From Chloroflexota bacterium (GTDB lineage Bacteria > Chloroflexota > FW602-bin22 > JAMCYS01), in the NCBI GenBank assembly GCA_021847625.1, contig JAJZQK010000203.1:1-6495 (forward strand): DNA of 6,495 nucleotides, given 5' to 3'. The translations under genes were made by a program, and so were the position numbers. This document shows, one piece after another, positions 6,108-6,495 of the stretch. Numbering within the stretch: position 1 is the stretch's first letter; each line of letters begins with the position of its first letter. The notes beneath the pieces are model-generated. The model saw only the letters and a list, made by a program, of their open reading frames with translations. It ran no database searches and was not told where the DNA came from.

Positions 6108-6495
6108 CTACCAGGTCAGCCAGCCGCCGTCGACCACCATGGTCTGGCCGGTCATGAAGTTCGCCGCGTCGGAGGCCATGTAGACCACGCCGCCGACAAG
6201 GTCCTCCGGCTTGCCGATGCGCCCGAAGGGGATGCGGTCCTCCAGCACCTTGCGGAAGACCGGGTCGTCCATCGTCTCGGCGTTGATGGCCGTGCGCGTG
6301 AAGACGGGGGCCAGGCAGTTGACGTTGATGTTGTACTTGCCCCACTCGTGCGCGAGGGCCCGACTCATGTTGATGATGCCTGCCTTGCTCGCGCAGTAGG
6401 AGGTCCGCTCCTCCATGCCGACGATGCCCAGGTGGGAGGCGATGGTGATGATCTTGCCCCGCGTCCCCTGCTTCATGTATTGCTTGGCGGCGGCC
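6108..6495 (-). CDS. short-chain dehydrogenase/reductase (SDR), C-terminal part
   Basis: Classical SDRs are NAD(P)-dependent cytoplasmic oxidoreductases of about 250 residues. Here only the last 128 residues are inside the window; the frame stays open to the right edge, so the Met codon at 6476 is internal. The active site is intact: 'IITIAS' provides the catalytic Ser (residue 20 of the visible part), and 'YCASK' provides Tyr33 and Lys37 with normal 13-residue Ser-Tyr spacing. 'NINVNCLAPVFTRT' (55-68) is the cofactor-closing loop; it has Pro-Val where most members have Pro-Gly. 'GRIGKPEDL' (91-99) and 'FMTGQTMVVDGGW' (113-125) are standard family C-terminal motifs. The overall look is of the gluconate-5-dehydrogenase / 3-oxoacyl-ACP-reductase-like group. 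The N-terminal nucleotide-binding glycine motif lies outside, so the cofactor and substrate cannot be judged. Confidence 0.92.
   Translation of the reverse strand, partial: AAAKQYMKQGTRGKIITIASHLGIVGMEERTSYCASKAGIINMSRALAHEWGKYNINVNCLAPVFTRTAINAETMDDPVFRKVLEDRIPFGRIGKPEDLVGGVVYMASDAANFMTGQTMVVDGGWLTW

Noticed and set aside
6049..6110. TAGCCA/TGGCTA inverted repeat around the dehydrogenase stop
   Set aside because: The arms are only 6 bp with a loop of about 50 nt and could easily arise by chance. No terminator features accompany it.
1..6495. A biosynthetic cluster, defence system or mobile island
   Set aside because: The genes are ordinary housekeeping-type enzymes with separate gaps and no transposase, integrase, carrier-protein, nuclease or toxin genes. 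No repeat array or tRNA-linked attachment site is visible. Their co-orientation alone does not support one system.

Overview
This window is a GC-rich stretch of bacterial chromosome with six protein genes, all on the minus strand and all with ordinary metabolic or envelope-type products. The best clue to the organism is the large membrane protein at 2578-4815. It has a multi-spanning GT-C/DUF2142-type half followed by two tandem beta-sandwich modules, with motifs such as 'LTLFWRA', 'GEVV.D' and 'LPAGEYQLVV'. I associate this architecture with Chloroflexota (Dehalococcoidia, Anaerolineae and relatives). The assignment is an inference from recalled family knowledge, not from a search.

In the direction of transcription (high to low coordinates), the window opens with the C-terminal 128 residues of a classical short-chain dehydrogenase/reductase, which runs off the right edge and ends at 6108. 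A structured 193-bp gap follows, containing a large nested inverted repeat at 5994-6044. Next is a fold-type-IV PLP aminotransferase (4994-5914), then a 178-bp gap with two mutually exclusive small hairpins, then the 745-residue membrane protein (2578-4815). A 147-bp gap upstream of the next gene holds the best promoter in the window (-35 TTGACT, 17-bp spacer, -10 TACACT). The -10 and start region is bracketed by a perfect 8-bp inverted repeat.

That promoter would drive a small membrane-anchored protein of unknown function (1696-2430, probable GTG start). An alpha/beta-hydrolase (807-1658) follows only 37 bp later and is probably co-transcribed. After an 81-bp gap with a hairpin comes the N-terminal 241 residues of an N-acetylglucosamine-6-phosphate deacetylase (NagA)-like amidohydrolase (1-725), which runs off the left edge. 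This last gene has no predicted open reading frame covering it, because its stop lies outside the window. It is nevertheless clear from metal-site motifs, and it has a non-canonical sequence where the family normally has HLFNAM.

I see no mobile element, CRISPR array, rRNA, tRNA or toxin/defence system. No single pathway links the genes: amino-sugar catabolism (NagA-like), a generic hydrolase, envelope glycosylation (GT-C-like), an aminotransferase and a reductase look like neighbouring small units. No gene-free stretch exceeds 200 bases. The items most worth a second look are the altered NagA motif, the aminotransferase's resemblance to (R)-selective amine transaminases, the promoter with its bracketing inverted repeat, and the large inverted repeat at 5994-6044.
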